Shown in pieces: positions 43,095 through 56,060 of a DNA stretch of 64,000 nt. Numbering within the stretch: position 1 is the stretch's first letter; the number at the start of each line of letters is the position of its first letter. The notes under the pieces are model-generated. The model was not told the DNA's origin and ran no database searches. It worked only from the letters and a program-made list of their open reading frames with translations. Made by a program: the position numbers and the translations under genes. The DNA is from Glossina fuscipes (lineage: Eukaryota; Arthropoda; Insecta; Diptera; Glossinidae), in the NCBI RefSeq assembly GCF_014805625.2, contig NW_023998416.1, positions 14,600,171 through 14,664,170 of the forward strand. Reading direction: 5' to 3'.

Positions 43095-45286
43095 TTTGAT
43101 CTTATCGTCTTTTCAGCGAGACGGAAAAAAAAGAAGATAATAAATAAAAATGTGCAGGAAAGCAATCGACCCGCAAATGGCTTAACCAAATTTTAGTATG
43201 CTAAACCCCAGCCGCCGTTAAATTTGTTTTAAAATCTATAACGAAACAAAAAAAAAATTAATCCGATTAATGTTTTATTTCTCGATAGTTAAAATTTCAT
43301 TTAAAATTTAACATAATAATAGAAAATCATTGAATGTTATATATACGCTTTAATGGCCAGTTCAAACGTAACTGAACTGTGTTACGGTTAATAATCAAGC
43401 GTAAACCCAACTAACCGAACAATGTATTTGCAGCGCGCAGCTTTGTTTTAGAATGCTTGAGTCTTTCAACCCCTTAAGCATGCGCTTAAAATATCCGCAC
43501 ATATGTACAAAAGTATATAAGAGCACACAGAGTAATATGCGAAAACAAACACAGTCATGCTGTGCTTAATGCCGTCAGATTTAAATCGGATGTTCCATGG
43601 AAGTATTAAAAATATTTTCTTGTATCTGTAGCAATAAGTATCATATTAAAGCATACATACAGCAGCAAGTATATACTTAGAGGTAGACATCTGACCGGAA
43701 ACTGTGCTCAAATTATTCTTAAATACACAAAAATCAAAAGCTGCGGTTATTCACTGCTATCTCCGTGCTGAAGAGTGAGCGAGCATTTTATTCACCACCG
43801 TACGCTTAAACTATATCGATTTTGTTGTTGATTTGATGCTGTCGGTCGATTGTTGTCACATTCCCAATCGATTTAATGTACGACATTGAAAAGTTTTCAA
43901 GTTCTAAAAGAGAACGCGAGAGAGAGGCGAAGAGAGAGAAAGCATAGATCTTTACATATGGGGGTTGTTCCGAATAGAAAGTATATCTTAACTTCCCTCT
44001 TCTCTTATATCCTTCCAGATTAATTTTCATAAATTTACAAAAATGTCTGCCGTAATAAAATCCAACTTACTAATATCGGTTTTATAACCTATTGCCTATT
44101 ATTGTTTATGCTCGTCAACGAGAGTAAAATGACGTTTCTTTTAAATGAATTTTTTGCCCAAATTTGTGAATGTAATTCGACGTAATGTACTGGTGTTGGT
44201 GTTGTACGTAAAATAATAATATAAAATCCACAACTTATTTTTTATAGTAATATTAATATTATGAATTAATGATAATTAAATGCCAGAAGTGATGAAATTT
44301 GGTGTAGTCGCGCAGAGAACTAATAAAGAGATATTTCCTTTTACTGCCACGTATGGGATTTCTCATTTAAAATGGGCATGATAAGGCCCACGGAACGCAT
44401 AATTCACTATATGTTTTTGGACGTACTCCCAGACTGTCTTTTCATGAAAACTAGAAAGTTAAAAACAACTTGATAAAGAAAAATTTGGACCAAAGGCTTG
44501 GCCATTACGTACTTACAGTCCATGACACTTACGACTGTCTAGTCTAGGTGGTCGCGGGTTCAAACTTCAGTAAGCCATACCTTTCATATATATACACCTA
44601 GCTACATATAGTTATTGAAGCTTACTGTTTAGTACGTTAAGCCTAAAGTATTACAAGACAACTTGAAGTGTTTACTTCGAACTTTGCTGACGGCAAAAAG
44701 TTTGCAACGGGATTCAATCGTAGTACAAATATTTTTAATTGATGATCAAATTGAACTCACTAAGCATACGAAAAAAAATCTTAACTATTTCCATAATCGA
44801 TATTGGGTTGAGACTTGTTACAATGATCGTGACTTATTTACCGCTACGCCTGCCACACTTAAAAAGGTATAACAAACGAGCTTAAAGCTTGGCACAAATA
44901 TTACCTAGAATTATGTGAAAGGCCAATGAAAAAAAAGTTTCGCACAAAAAACTGGTGCAGCAACGATTTGCTTTGCGGTTTTGGGTGTTCTTCAGGTCGA
45001 CAAGGATTCATCCTAGAAGAGAATGTGCAGTCCTCGTTACTTCTTTTTTTCTTTCAATAGTACTCTGTTCCGGAAGTGTTATCAATTTTGTAATTTTTTT
45101 TTTAACTCAAAGAGCAATCCTTGTATTCTTTTTTAAAACTGAAAAGATTATCATTTCTACATATAATAATATTCGTTTATTTTTATTTTGTAATGAGCGC
45201 TTTCTTGGACATTAATTTGTTTACATCGCGTTCCTCAATGTTCTTTTGCATTTGCTTATATGTATGAACAAATTTGGATATATATA

Positions 45287-45316
45287 TCGGATATATATAT
45301 ATATATATATATATAT
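45287..45316. repeat. (AT)n microsatellite
   Basis: AT units flanked on both sides by TTTGGATATATAT, so the flank is itself duplicated. Confidence 0.85.
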
Positions 45317-45717
45317 TTGGATATATATGAACTCATTTAGTGTTCGAAATGCATTTCCTGTCTTATAATTTTTCCGATATTAATATTCATTAACAATCAT
45401 ATGATCTTCAATTTTGAATAAATTATTTGTGCAATATTTAATGGAAAATAAATTTTCGAAAAAAAAATTCTTATTTAAATTAAACGGTTTATGAATATCC
45501 ATTACATTATTCTATTCCATAGACATTGTCAACATATTTGGGGCATAACTGTTATAATATATATATGCATACAGACGTTTGGTTAAATACACCGCACTAT
45601 GATATATTATCAATTTTTGTTATAAATGAATTTAAATTGGTCAGAAATTTAACGAGGGCCGTATAGACAAATTGATCAACAAATATATGTGCAAGATAAA
45701 GTAAACAATTTCACTCG

Positions 45718-45752
45718 CATATATATATTTATATATATATATATATATATGT
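45718..45752. repeat. (AT)n microsatellite
   Basis: AT units with a single TTT interruption. Confidence 0.85.
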
Positions 45753-46062
45753 ATGTGATGAGCATTCATATCAATTTGTGAATTAATTGAATAGCATTTC
45801 AAATTAGTTTGCATACTTTATGCTTTCATCCCGTGTATTTGCAACAAGTCATATAAATGGATGCATGTTGTTGCATTTTATATTCAACATGAACTCGTGT
45901 GTGCGCACAGTTTCTATACCCGTAATGAAGAATCCAGTTTAATTCGCTTTTTCATTCTGCTTGTAACAATCAAAGAGACGTGTTAGTTTCCCTAAAATAT
46001 ATACATATACATGGGCGTACATATATGTTCTCCATCAAGCACAATCTATCAGGCATGACCAT

Positions 46063-46528
46063 TCGTAGATCAGCTCACGGCTGGATTCGTGGGTTCGTTC
46101 GTGGACTTGTGCGGTGATCTGTTGGAGGGATCGTGCATAGGTCCATCGGAGGGACCGCGCGTGAGTCGGTTCATGGGTCTGTTGACGCGACTTCTTGTGG
46201 TTTAGTTTGCAGTTTCATTCATGGGTCCGGTCAGGGATCGGTTTCCGGGTTCATTCGGCGATCTATTCGTGGATTTCTGCGGGGTTGCACTGGACGAACC
46301 GTGCGTGAGCGCGATCGTAGGTGCATTCGTGGGTGCGTTCGTGGATTCTTGCGGCACCAAGCGTGGCTCCGTTCGTGGGTCTATTTGTGCACCTGCTTTC
46401 ACGCCTGCTCATGAAATCGTTGGTGTTTCCATTCATTGGCCCGGTCATGGGTTCATTCGTGGGTCTGTTCACGGATCCGTTGTTGAGTCTATTCGTGAGT
46501 CTTACCATACTTCCATTCGTTGTTGCAA
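46063..46528. repeat. 12-bp-period degenerate minisatellite, about 39 units
   Basis: Read from 46063 in steps of 12, nearly every unit fits TCGTGGGTCYRT (for example TCGTGGGTTCGT at 46087, TCGTGGGTGCGT at 46327, TCGTGGGTCTAT at 46373). Phase is kept across the array except for one 10-bp unit at 46363-46372. Because 12 is a multiple of three, long frames stay open on both strands as tetrapeptide repeats (Ser-Val-x-Gly type on plus, Thr-Asn-x-Pro type on minus). No start context, splice signal or protein family supports a gene. Confidence 0.9.
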
Positions 46529-49500
46529 ATCTTAAAAATCTTAAAGTTGAGTCTTAATGGACATAACCCTGGATTTGTTCGTCGGACTACGCTTGAAAAT
46601 ATACAATCACGGGCGCAAACGGCCTCCCGGATTTCAAGCTAAAAAAAAAAAATGTAAAAAATACAAAAAAACATATAACTTGGAAAGAAACAAAAAAGTT
46701 TTAATGTCTTCGCTCATAGTTTATCGCTTATAGTTAACAACGCTGAGAAATATAACTTTAATATTAATCTGGGAAGTTTACTAAAAATATATTAGAGATC
46801 GGGACGCTGACAAGCCGTATCAATAGCAATAAATACTATTTTGATTGCTGCATATTGAGCATATGTTCCAAGGCGGACAATACTGTCTAAATTCAAGTTT
46901 ACTTGGCAAATGTGGTATGAATTTCTTTCATTCATTTATTCATTCGTTGTCATGATATTTTTCTCTATGACAGCTCAACGAAATGTTAAAATTAAGTTTC
47001 ATTGATTGATCTAAGCAGTTGCTGCATCGCAAGTCATACGAAATTAACAAAAAAACATAAGACACTAGTAAGGGAAATTTGTCTTATATTTAATTAGATA
47101 AGTTTCCTTAATTTTAATTTTAATAATAAAACAAATTTGCAAGCAATTTGTACAATGCGCAAACATTATTTAAAAGTAGCAACAACGTATGCATTTTTAT
47201 TTTATTTTCACATGTATTGCACATTTCTTATCTTTAGCTAATAAAAATAAAAAATAGTAATTACATTAAAACATTTTAAATAAAAAAAATAGTCATTTAT
47301 TCTCCTGAAAACTTGACAGAGAGTAGAAACGATAATGACCTTTCTTTCTCATTTCTTCAAAATCGCCGCGATCGCCCTGTTGGTTATTCATAGTAGAGCG
47401 AAAAGCAATGTATTGGCCCACCTATAGGTATTATTAATCATATTAATCGAAATGTATTTACGCCTAAGCATTTAAGAGATATATATAGAATAATACTTAT
47501 AGAAGAAAAAGAGGTAAAGAGAGAGAGAGAGAGCGTTAAAGAGAATTTACAATATTTTGCTTGCCATCGCCATAACACTTGAAATAAATCGACAAAATTA
47601 AGATCGACTTGTTCGACTTGTTTGTATGTCGCCTGATCAAGGACGAAAGATGATTATATAAGAATGGTGGTGTCGTGAGTCAACTATGGCAATGTTAAAA
47701 TTCAATTTACAGAATTCCAGCAACTATCTATGTAACATATGCGGAATGCTAACTTTCTTTCACACTTACAAAGCTAAGAACTGTGAGATGTCTACAGAGG
47801 TACGTATGCCTTAATGCGATTCAAAAGTAAAGATTGATGAAACACTTATCTGTTTAATACAAACAAACTGACAGACAGTTATAAAGGAGAAATTTTTTTC
47901 TCCTTTTGAAAAGTGGGCCATGTCGCGGGGATTACACAGGTAAGTCATATGATAAAGTGCTTGACAGAAGTAAAGCCTCTGCGCAAGATACGATATTTTA
48001 CTTCAAGAATTGTCTGAACTAAATATATCGGTGCTTAAACGTACTTGTTAGAATTTGTTACCTGACATGACCCGGTTAGACAATAAATCCGCACTTTCAA
48101 CGACCATGCGGACTCGAATACGTAAAAAAAGATTTTAATCTATTTATTTACTTTGAGTTTTCTGTCGCAATTTGCTGGAACAGAGCTATCATTCACCCAT
48201 ACGAGATCGTACGGAGAGTATGTATCACAGCTAAATACACTAAAAGATGGACGTCACTAAAAGACTAATCAACTAAACAAATCTGATGAGATGTGGCATA
48301 AAATTCATTAATTAAGAGCAAAATTGAAAAGGTGTACTCTTTAAAATTCTTAGCAATCAGTTAAAGTTGAAAATAATCATAATGTTGAGTGTTTGTAAAT
48401 AAAAGGAATGAATGTATTGGGAGAGGAGCGATTGATTGTATTTAACGTTGTACGACTAAAAACAAACATTTTGAAGCGTTTATGAATTATTATTGATAAT
48501 AAGTTTTGAGAGCGATTAACGGAACACAAGGCCTCTTCCTATTTATAGTTTCATAGTGCTATACACTTCACACACATGTAGACGTAATTGAAAAGTTTTC
48601 ATTATAAAAAGTCAAATAACGCCTATTATAATACATTGATAAGAAATATGTTAAAACTTTATTAGACGCAATAAGCTGTCTTCTCCTACATATCATGGCC
48701 AGATGCAATACACTAATGGCTGAACACGTGATCCGATTTTGTGTCTTATTGCATAGAAAGAATTTATTTATCACTATTTGCATTATTTCATTAAATTTTT
48801 TTTAATTCATCTGGCAATGAATGATTGATGCGTTAATTAGATGAATGTGAAAGCAAAGTTAATAGCAGTTTCTATAACGGAAACCAAAGATTTATGTCTT
48901 GTGCGGAAAATTGTGAAGGTTTTTAAAAAAATTATACGATTGTGTATAATTTTATTAATAATAATGTTTTCCAAGTTAATATTTATCAAAGATTTTCTTA
49001 CTAATAGGCGGGTGCTGAAAAGACTTTTGTCCTTACGTCCCATAGATATACAAAATATATATTCTTGATCAGTGTCAACTTACAAATCGATTTATTTATT
49101 TACATATATATGCTGTCACATGTGTTGGTCTAGAAAGCTAGAACTTATCATAGTTGATGACCATAAGCGATACTCGAAAACTGATCCGTGACCCGTTCAT
49201 AAGCACACCTGCAACAGACAAGGAACTGTTACTTACAATTCATGGGAGATATTAGTCTAAACCTTATTGAGCACATCTGGAGAGCAGCAGCGCCTGGGAC
49301 ATGCTCACAGTAAAACAAAACGTTAGAGTTATGCTACGCAGCATAAAACCTGACACAAATCATTTCTTCATGTGCATGCTTTCTACTATATCGTAATTTG
49401 CATCCTTTTTTCGTTGGTTCTTTTTTGCTTCGCGATAAATTGTAACTTAGCAATGACATCCTTATCAAAGACACAAACTTGAGCAAATGTAAGTTCTCTT

Positions 49501-49941
49501 GGTGGGCTATCTTCACTTTGATGACATTTCCTGGTTTGCTTATGATAAGCTTTCTAAGTAAACGGTCGACTGCACTTAACATACCATTTTTCAATCGCTT
49601 ACAAGTTCACGAAAGAAATAGTTTCGTTTTCTTACATCGTTTTAAAGTCTCTTTTATGCGGTGATTATCATAACTTTTCTAATTTGGATGGACTAGACTT
49701 TTACATCCAACCACGGTTTGATGCCTGAAGCTGAGCATGAAGCTCAACTAATCACATGTTCGGCCTTTTACAGAGCTCTGTTAAGGCAGCTGCTAAATGC
49801 CTTTGCTAGTTAAATTCAAACTTAAGATCACACCCTTAAGAAAGTAAATAAATTATTTTCATGTGGCATTGGTTAACCGCAAGTAATGGAATTTCTTTTT
49901 AATAGATAAGAATAAACAATACATTGGAACAACAAAAATCT

Positions 49942-49968
49942 CTCCCTCTCTCTTTCTCTCTCGCTCTC
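49942..49968. repeat. CT-rich simple repeat
   Basis: CTCTCCCTCTCTCTTTCTCTC-type tract. Confidence 0.8.
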
Positions 49969-50404
49969 GTCATATATACTTATATAAATTTTTTTTTACC
50001 TAAAACAAAGTTCGCCAGTAGGTCCATACTTTTACGCATGCGAAGCTTTCAAGAAGAAAGAAGAAAAAATTCTTTAAACTGAAAGAACACACACAATAAA
50101 TAAAGTCAAAATTTATTGATGTACATTGTAAAACAAGCAGACCATGTGTAAAAATCTCATAAAAACTATAAAGCAGCAAGAGTTATATAACCCGTCATGA
50201 ACCATGCGAGCAAAATTTCCCAAAACTTTCGTGGATCAGGAGTAAAATATGTTTGTTTGCTATTATACACCGGACTAGACGAATCCGCCACAACAAGCAC
50301 ACTACTCCGCTCATACTGGCTACACTACGCTTATGTTTTAGTATCGTCTTTTTTCTTTTCGTTGTTATAGCATTCACCGAAGGGAAAAGTTCGTTCATTT
50401 TATT

Positions 50405-50500
50405 AAAAAGTTTGCAACACCCACAAGGGAGCGTCATCAAATTCTGAATTAATTTATGCATATCTGTCTGCTCATCTGTCCATGTGTTCTTTTGCCGGTC
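50405..50500 (+). repeat. Dispersed repeat fragment
   Basis: TTGCAACACCCACAAGGGA followed by CTGTCTGCTCATCTGTCC matches the 5' part of the dispersed family (GTATGCAACACCCAGAAGG type). Confidence 0.4.
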
Positions 50501-52918
50501 ACTCTTGCCTTTGTAATATCCATACCAATCATTCTCGTGGTCGCAATACTGGACTTGTCAAACTTGGCAGACACAGTGAAATTACTTGCACCCAGATTGC
50601 TACCAAAGATAGGATAAATTTGTCGAAGAACCCGTTTACAGTAATATCTAAACTGAGAAATCTTCTGTTTTTAAAAGCAGGAGAAGAAGTGTTTCTTTGC
50701 TCGCTTGCCTCCAAGTTACAACAGATACAACTTCGATGATCTAGCATTTGCATAAATATGAAAAAAATCGGCCCCGCCTACCCAACATCATCCTTCTTTA
50801 AAACGCTTGCAACGAGCAGAGTTTCAAAAATCCTATAAAATGTCTACGTTCTTGATCAGTATCAAATCTAGGCATGTTTCGCCGTCCGCTTGTCCCTCTT
50901 CTTGTGCGTCTGTTGTGCGTCTGCGATAAACATCCTCCTGGTTGCAAGAAAGAAGACTTCAAGAACACTAACAAGAACATAGGAACTTCTTGCAGGCAGA
51001 CTGATATTGAAAAGGGGCTAAGACGGCCGAACGACACACACACAAACACATACACACAATACGGCGTAATGTGGGAACACTTTTGCTTTTCAAATGCTAA
51101 AAAGCGGATATTTCGTTTATTACTCGTAAGCTGCAAAAATAAATATATGCATATTCTACTTCACTGTAAAGATGATGGGTATAAAAGATTCGACCAGATT
51201 TTTTTTACTTATTTTTATTGTTTGCTATGTCGTATTGACTCTTTCAATAACCACAAGCAATACGAGATGTAAGAAACGCGATCCATTATTTTAAGTATAC
51301 ATTGGAATTCCAATAACAATAACAACAATAAAATAATTGCTTCAATACTAAAAATTTTCGGCTTTGTTGGAGTAGTAAAAAAGATACAATGGGTGGCGGG
51401 GCGGAGGATGGGCGGTTAAGTAAGAACATCATAGAATGGGCATTCACGTTATAAAGTTCGCGGGCATCGGTTAGGTACCGGAAAAATGTATAAACAAGAG
51501 ACTAACCTTGGAATCTTCTATGTATTTTATCGTTTTCAATTAATACGATTTTCCTTTCTCTTTGCAATGCTTACTGAATTAGGTCGGAAGGAGCACGTTG
51601 TCTTTAGACCTTATCTAAAAACTGATATCTTCATTACTCAAACACAGACTAATGTAGAGTGATTCCATGAATTAAGCAATATGGATGAGGGTAACAACTT
51701 TGCAATGGAGTGACTTTACGTAGTGGTGATCTCAAATCTCAAATCTTTCTATGTGTGGTACAAGTTTCCAGCAATATGCCTTATTGCAGGGTATTTTAAA
51801 AAGCGCAACATGTTCTTCTCATAGAGGTAATGCTTTAACGTGAGCAAGGAAACTCATCTTAAGTTTGCCACATAAAGGGCCGAGCTAACTATCCTACAAC
51901 CAAATAACTTACGAAAATTAAGAAAGTCATTACAAAAACGGCGATGTAATGCGCGACAAATGTCATAATAAAGTGTTATTAACTACTTATGCGGCTTCAA
52001 AAAGGGTGTGTGTTTCTACCTATTATTGGCGAATATAACTAATTTGGTTGCTATTCGACACTTATTAGAATATTGTTAACTGTGCATGAACGTCGTAGCA
52101 AATATTTATTAATTAACAGAATAGGCACACACTTACAAGCTTATGTATCGGGAATCGTGCGAGGAATACCGATTGAATTGAATTAATAAATATTTAAATA
52201 ATGTTAAAAGGAAAAAACTTGTTTAAAATAAGTTTCGTCAGGTTTACATATGCACGTCTGTTGTTTTTTGTTACATTATTCTCACCTACAAATTGTTTAC
52301 ATACAGTTAAGATTAAGTAATAGTTAAAGTTAATGAAATCTGTGGCATTGATTTTTTAATGAAATTTTTTATGCAGCAAATTAATTTCCGCAACAAAAAC
52401 GTAATTTCATTTCTAAGAGCAAAGGATCAGTGCGGATTGTTTTCATATCTTGAAAAACTTATAATTTTTTATCTTTTTTTTTTTTTTTTGTTTGCAAACA
52501 AGGACAAGAGCTTTTTAATCCAAAGAAAAAAAAATTATTATAACGAAACCATTGAGAGAGAATAAACACTTATAAAACAAACAAAACGGAATCATTAGAC
52601 AAACCTATAGTCATCGAACAAAAAGAGAACAAATGCTAATCAAAGAAAATAGTTCAACGAAGGTATGAGAAAAAAAAAATCACAATTTCAGAGGTATATA
52701 CATCCTGTATATATGCTTGCATATACCTATATATATGTATATATACAGATTTGTGAGTATGTTTATGTTCATGATGTCAAAATTACCACATAATCGCAAG
52801 CTACATCAGACTGACATTTACCAATGTCTGTCCGTGATAATCGCCACTTTAAAACTCAAAAAAAAAAGAAGAAGAACTTCCTTTAAAATCTTTCCCTTTC
52901 ACTTTCAATGATATTCAC

Positions 52919-52957
52919 TATCTATCTATCTGTTCGTTCGTTCGTTCGTTCGTTCGC
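52919..52957. repeat. Compound (TCTA)n-(TTCG)n microsatellite
   Basis: Three TCTA units pass into six TTCG units. Confidence 0.85.
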
Positions 52958-53159
52958 GTGCAATTAATAAAAGGACGATAACTGAGCATTTTTTAATATT
53001 TACATTTTTGCTATGTACAACAGGAGTTCAATGTTTGTCTTACATTTGCTTATAAAAACTCCTGTCATTATTGGCTGATGTGTTATATGATAGTTATGTG
53101 GCATACAATAGGCTGATAAAATGCACATAACGTGTAAGCCTATTATGTAAAGTAACCAT

Positions 53160-53400
53160 GTATAGTAAAGGGTATATAAAGTTTGTCCGGATGTATGTAA
53201 CATCCAGAACGGTTTTTGATAGACTCGACTTTTACTATACTGATCGAGTCAGAGTCATTTGCATCAATGAGCAAAATGGATTTCTTGGTCATTGCTGGTA
53301 AACTACACCAGATACAAAAATTAAATTTCTATGGGTGATCCTATAGTACTGGTAAAAGAATGGGCCATGCCCATCCAATATTATAGAACATATGGAATAC
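53160..53400 (+). repeat. Dispersed repeat copy, 5' part
   Basis: Starts GGGTATATAAAGTTTGTCC, then ATGTATGTAACATCCAGAA and a TAGACTCGACTTTTACTATA segment. Confidence 0.45.
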
Positions 53401-53422
53401 TTTTTTGTTGAAACAGCCAGAA

Positions 53423-53580
53423 AGAAGCTCAAGTTCCTCTAAAATGTATATACACGCCGTCGTTGTCAAGCGTTAAGTTAACGCAGGCGTCTTTGTCTAA
53501 AAGAAGCTTCCGAGTTCCTATAAAGTATATATACTCTTGATCAATGCTAAGTTGACGTAAGCGTGTCTGTCCTCTCATCT
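53423..53580. repeat. 79-bp degenerate tandem duplication
   Basis: AGAAGCTCAAGTTCCTCTAAA at about 53423 recurs as AGAAGCTTCCGAGTTCCTATA 79 bp later, each followed by a TATATACxC tract, a TTAA(C)G or TTGACG block and a GTC(T)TTGTCT-like end. Confidence 0.6.
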
Positions 53581-54099
53581 GTAAATCAATGTTAATCGAT
53601 GTAATAAACATTTTCACGGCAGCTAAATAGCTAAAATGTCGGTCGATCGAAATTGTTGCAAGCTGATTGGTACGGAAAATGGGCGAAATCGCTCAAAGGA
53701 CCGTAATACAACATAAGTAGGGAACACATTCCTTTTCAAAAGCAAAAAAATTATAATTTTTGTTCATTACTCACAAAGAATACAAACATATATAGTCTAC
53801 TGTATCAATCCATGACCTCTCCTACCCAATATTATAGGAAGTCAAAACGTTATCTCTATCCGTTTTTTTGCTTGGCTTTGTTTCAAAGAAAGGGTCATGG
53901 GTATGAAATATAATTTGCTTACTTTTTAGTACTTTATGACGAAAATAGATAAGGAATAATAATACCTTTGACAAGATTAAAACAACGTCAGTCCACATTT
54001 TAGATCGCTCCAATACAAGGAGTCTTATGAAACGTATGGCTTGGCATAGAAGCAAGGCTTACTTTTTGGTATTTTATCGCGCAAATAAACGGAGCAGCG

Positions 54100-54165
54100 C
54101 ATGAGATAAAATGGTGTAGGGTATGCAAGAGCCGATCGTGCCCGGCTATAATGTTTTAACTTGTT
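54100..54165 (+). repeat. Dispersed repeat, 3' end fragment
   Basis: CGTGCCCGGCTATAATG at 54138 followed by TTTTAAC matches the 3' end motif of the copy in Tsp intron 6. Confidence 0.5.
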
Positions 54166-54273
54166 TCCAAATGTGCTTTTTATATATCAGCAAAGTCAAG
54201 CAAATGAAATATATTAATGCACTCAGTTTGATCACCTAGTTTCCATTTTAATTTTATATATACATTCTTTTTT

Positions 54274-54312
54274 GATATGACCAACCAGTCAGGGGACGTC
54301 CACTATTCACGT
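54274..54312 (+). repeat. Short repeat pair member 1
   Basis: A GACCAACCAGTCAGGGGACG stretch shared in diverged form with 56023-56060. Possibly the edge of an unrecognised element. Confidence 0.45.
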
Positions 54313-55439
54313 AACGCGATGATTGTTTGCGAAAAGTGAGGAAAGAGAAAAAAAGAAAACAGTAGCAATATGACTTTGTCGACTGAGTACTCACTGCAGC
54401 TACGGACGAGATAAGTTCGATTCGAGATTTGTTCCGATTTTTACCTAATCGGCCACTCATGCGGGCGTTTACCACCTTACTAGAGAACAACTTACTGTAA
54501 ACAACAATTTCCCCTCAGTTTGCAATACTCGCGTGTACTTATCAGAGACCTGCGACTATCAAGCAATTGCTCAAACATTTGCATGGATTTCTTACGTGTT
54601 TGCCTTTTAAAATTAAAAATTTTAAAATATAAGATGAAAAATATAAGCGAGAATTTTTTATTAATTAAAGTTAATCGATTAAAATTCCCTCAGTGCTCAA
54701 AAAGCAAATGCTAACACTCCTCAAAGAAAGAAAGGACAGAGAACATTACCCAGAGAAATATAGCGTATTCATGCGCTTAAGTGGATACTGGTCATAGCGA
54801 AATAATTTATTTTTATTGAGAACGTGGGTGTCGTTTATGTGCGACATTTATCTTGATTCTACATGCATACAGGCATTCACAAGATATATACGAAATAATT
54901 ATTAAGTAATGTTGGCAAATAATGTTTTCGTTAGCAGAAAATTTTCTAATTCTGACACAAAGGATTTTTCTTAAATTAAATTTAATTAGAGTGTATTTAA
55001 GGTGATTCCTCTTTGAAAATTTAATAGCGCATGAAGTTTTTTCACATCTCTTCACGTCACATAGAAAAATGATGAACGAATGTTTAGATAAGAATTTATA
55101 ATTGCTTTTGTTGAAATGCTATAATAAATTCATTTCAATATCAAACTCGACGCTCGCCGTCGCAGCAATTCAAATAGAAAACAAGAACAAAACATCTTAA
55201 TTCATAGTCACAACTCGAGTTTGAAAACGATCGTGATGCGTATACCGTTGGTGAATAAGTAAATTATCGAATTGAAAGTAGATTTTCATCCAAATTTTAG
55301 TATAAATACTGATCATTTAACATTTAAACTGCAAAAGGTGTTAGATAGATCTTATTCCAAGATAACAAGTTCTCTATATTGAAATTGACACAAGTTCTCT
55401 AAGTTGGATTAGAAAATGTACCGAAAGCGTTTGTCTTTT

Positions 55440-55690
55440 TTTCCCCAAATATCACGTATAGATAGCATTGACATTCTTACCTAAAGGGTATAAGTGGTAG
55501 TTGTCTACAAGTTGCCATTTACTATGTATCAAACCGTAAAGAGATGAATGGATCTCAACAGTCAGCATTAGTGCCTTCTGGGCAGTAATATTCATTTGGC
55601 TTTGCAAGAAAGACGGATGTATATCTTGAGTCAATTCATATTTTGCTTCGTATAGAATTGTTTCATCGCCCGTAATCATTTTATGAAGAT
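55440..55690 (-). pseudogene. mariner-type transposase relic, first catalytic Asp region
   Basis: The minus strand reads MITGDETILYEAKYE, matching the (V)TGDE(T/S)W block with the first catalytic aspartate of mariner transposases, and further on KALMLTVEIHSSLYGLIHSK and PLGKNVN, like the MLTVFFD..G.VHYEFLP.G.TVN block. Tryptophan of TGDETW is lost and no full gene surrounds it. Confidence 0.6.
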
Positions 55691-56022
55691 AATCGTTCCG
55701 TTTATAGCGACAATGTAACCGAAAGTCAACTCTGCGATTTTCATCCTGTTCCGGTTAGCTTTTATTTTCCTTCCTTTTCTATGTTTCGCATTGTATGCAA
55801 TCATAGTGAGATTGCTTGCTGAATTATCTCTAACTCTATAGCGATTGTTTTTTGAATTTGTGCTAGACTTTCGTCAGGCAAACAATTTCAAGGTGGAGAA
55901 CTTATTTACACACCTAATAAGTTTTTTGCTTATATCTTCTGTAACGAGTATGTCGGTGAACTGTCGGCAAAATGTTTAGATAACTTTTGCAAATATTTAT
56001 ATAAAAATTATATATTTTTTTT

Positions 56023-56060
56023 GTATGGCCAGCCACTCAGAGGATGTCCCCTACAGGTGC
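56023..56060 (+). repeat. Short repeat pair member 2
   Basis: GGCCAGCCACTCAGAGGATG, a diverged match of the stretch at 54276. Confidence 0.45.

Noticed and set aside
43806..45215. Possible coding exons upstream of Eaat1
   Set aside because: Frames are short and unconvincing. Eaat1 is already complete with a good start at 43094.
46133..46557. Four overlapping 66-104 codon frames as a possible repetitive protein gene
   Set aside because: All follow from a 12-bp repeat lacking stops; no start context, splice sites or homologous domain. Kept as a repeat and a finding only.
50195..51272. Several 60-130 codon overlapping frames
   Set aside because: Overlap on both strands, no domain, and part of the interval is dispersed repeat sequence.
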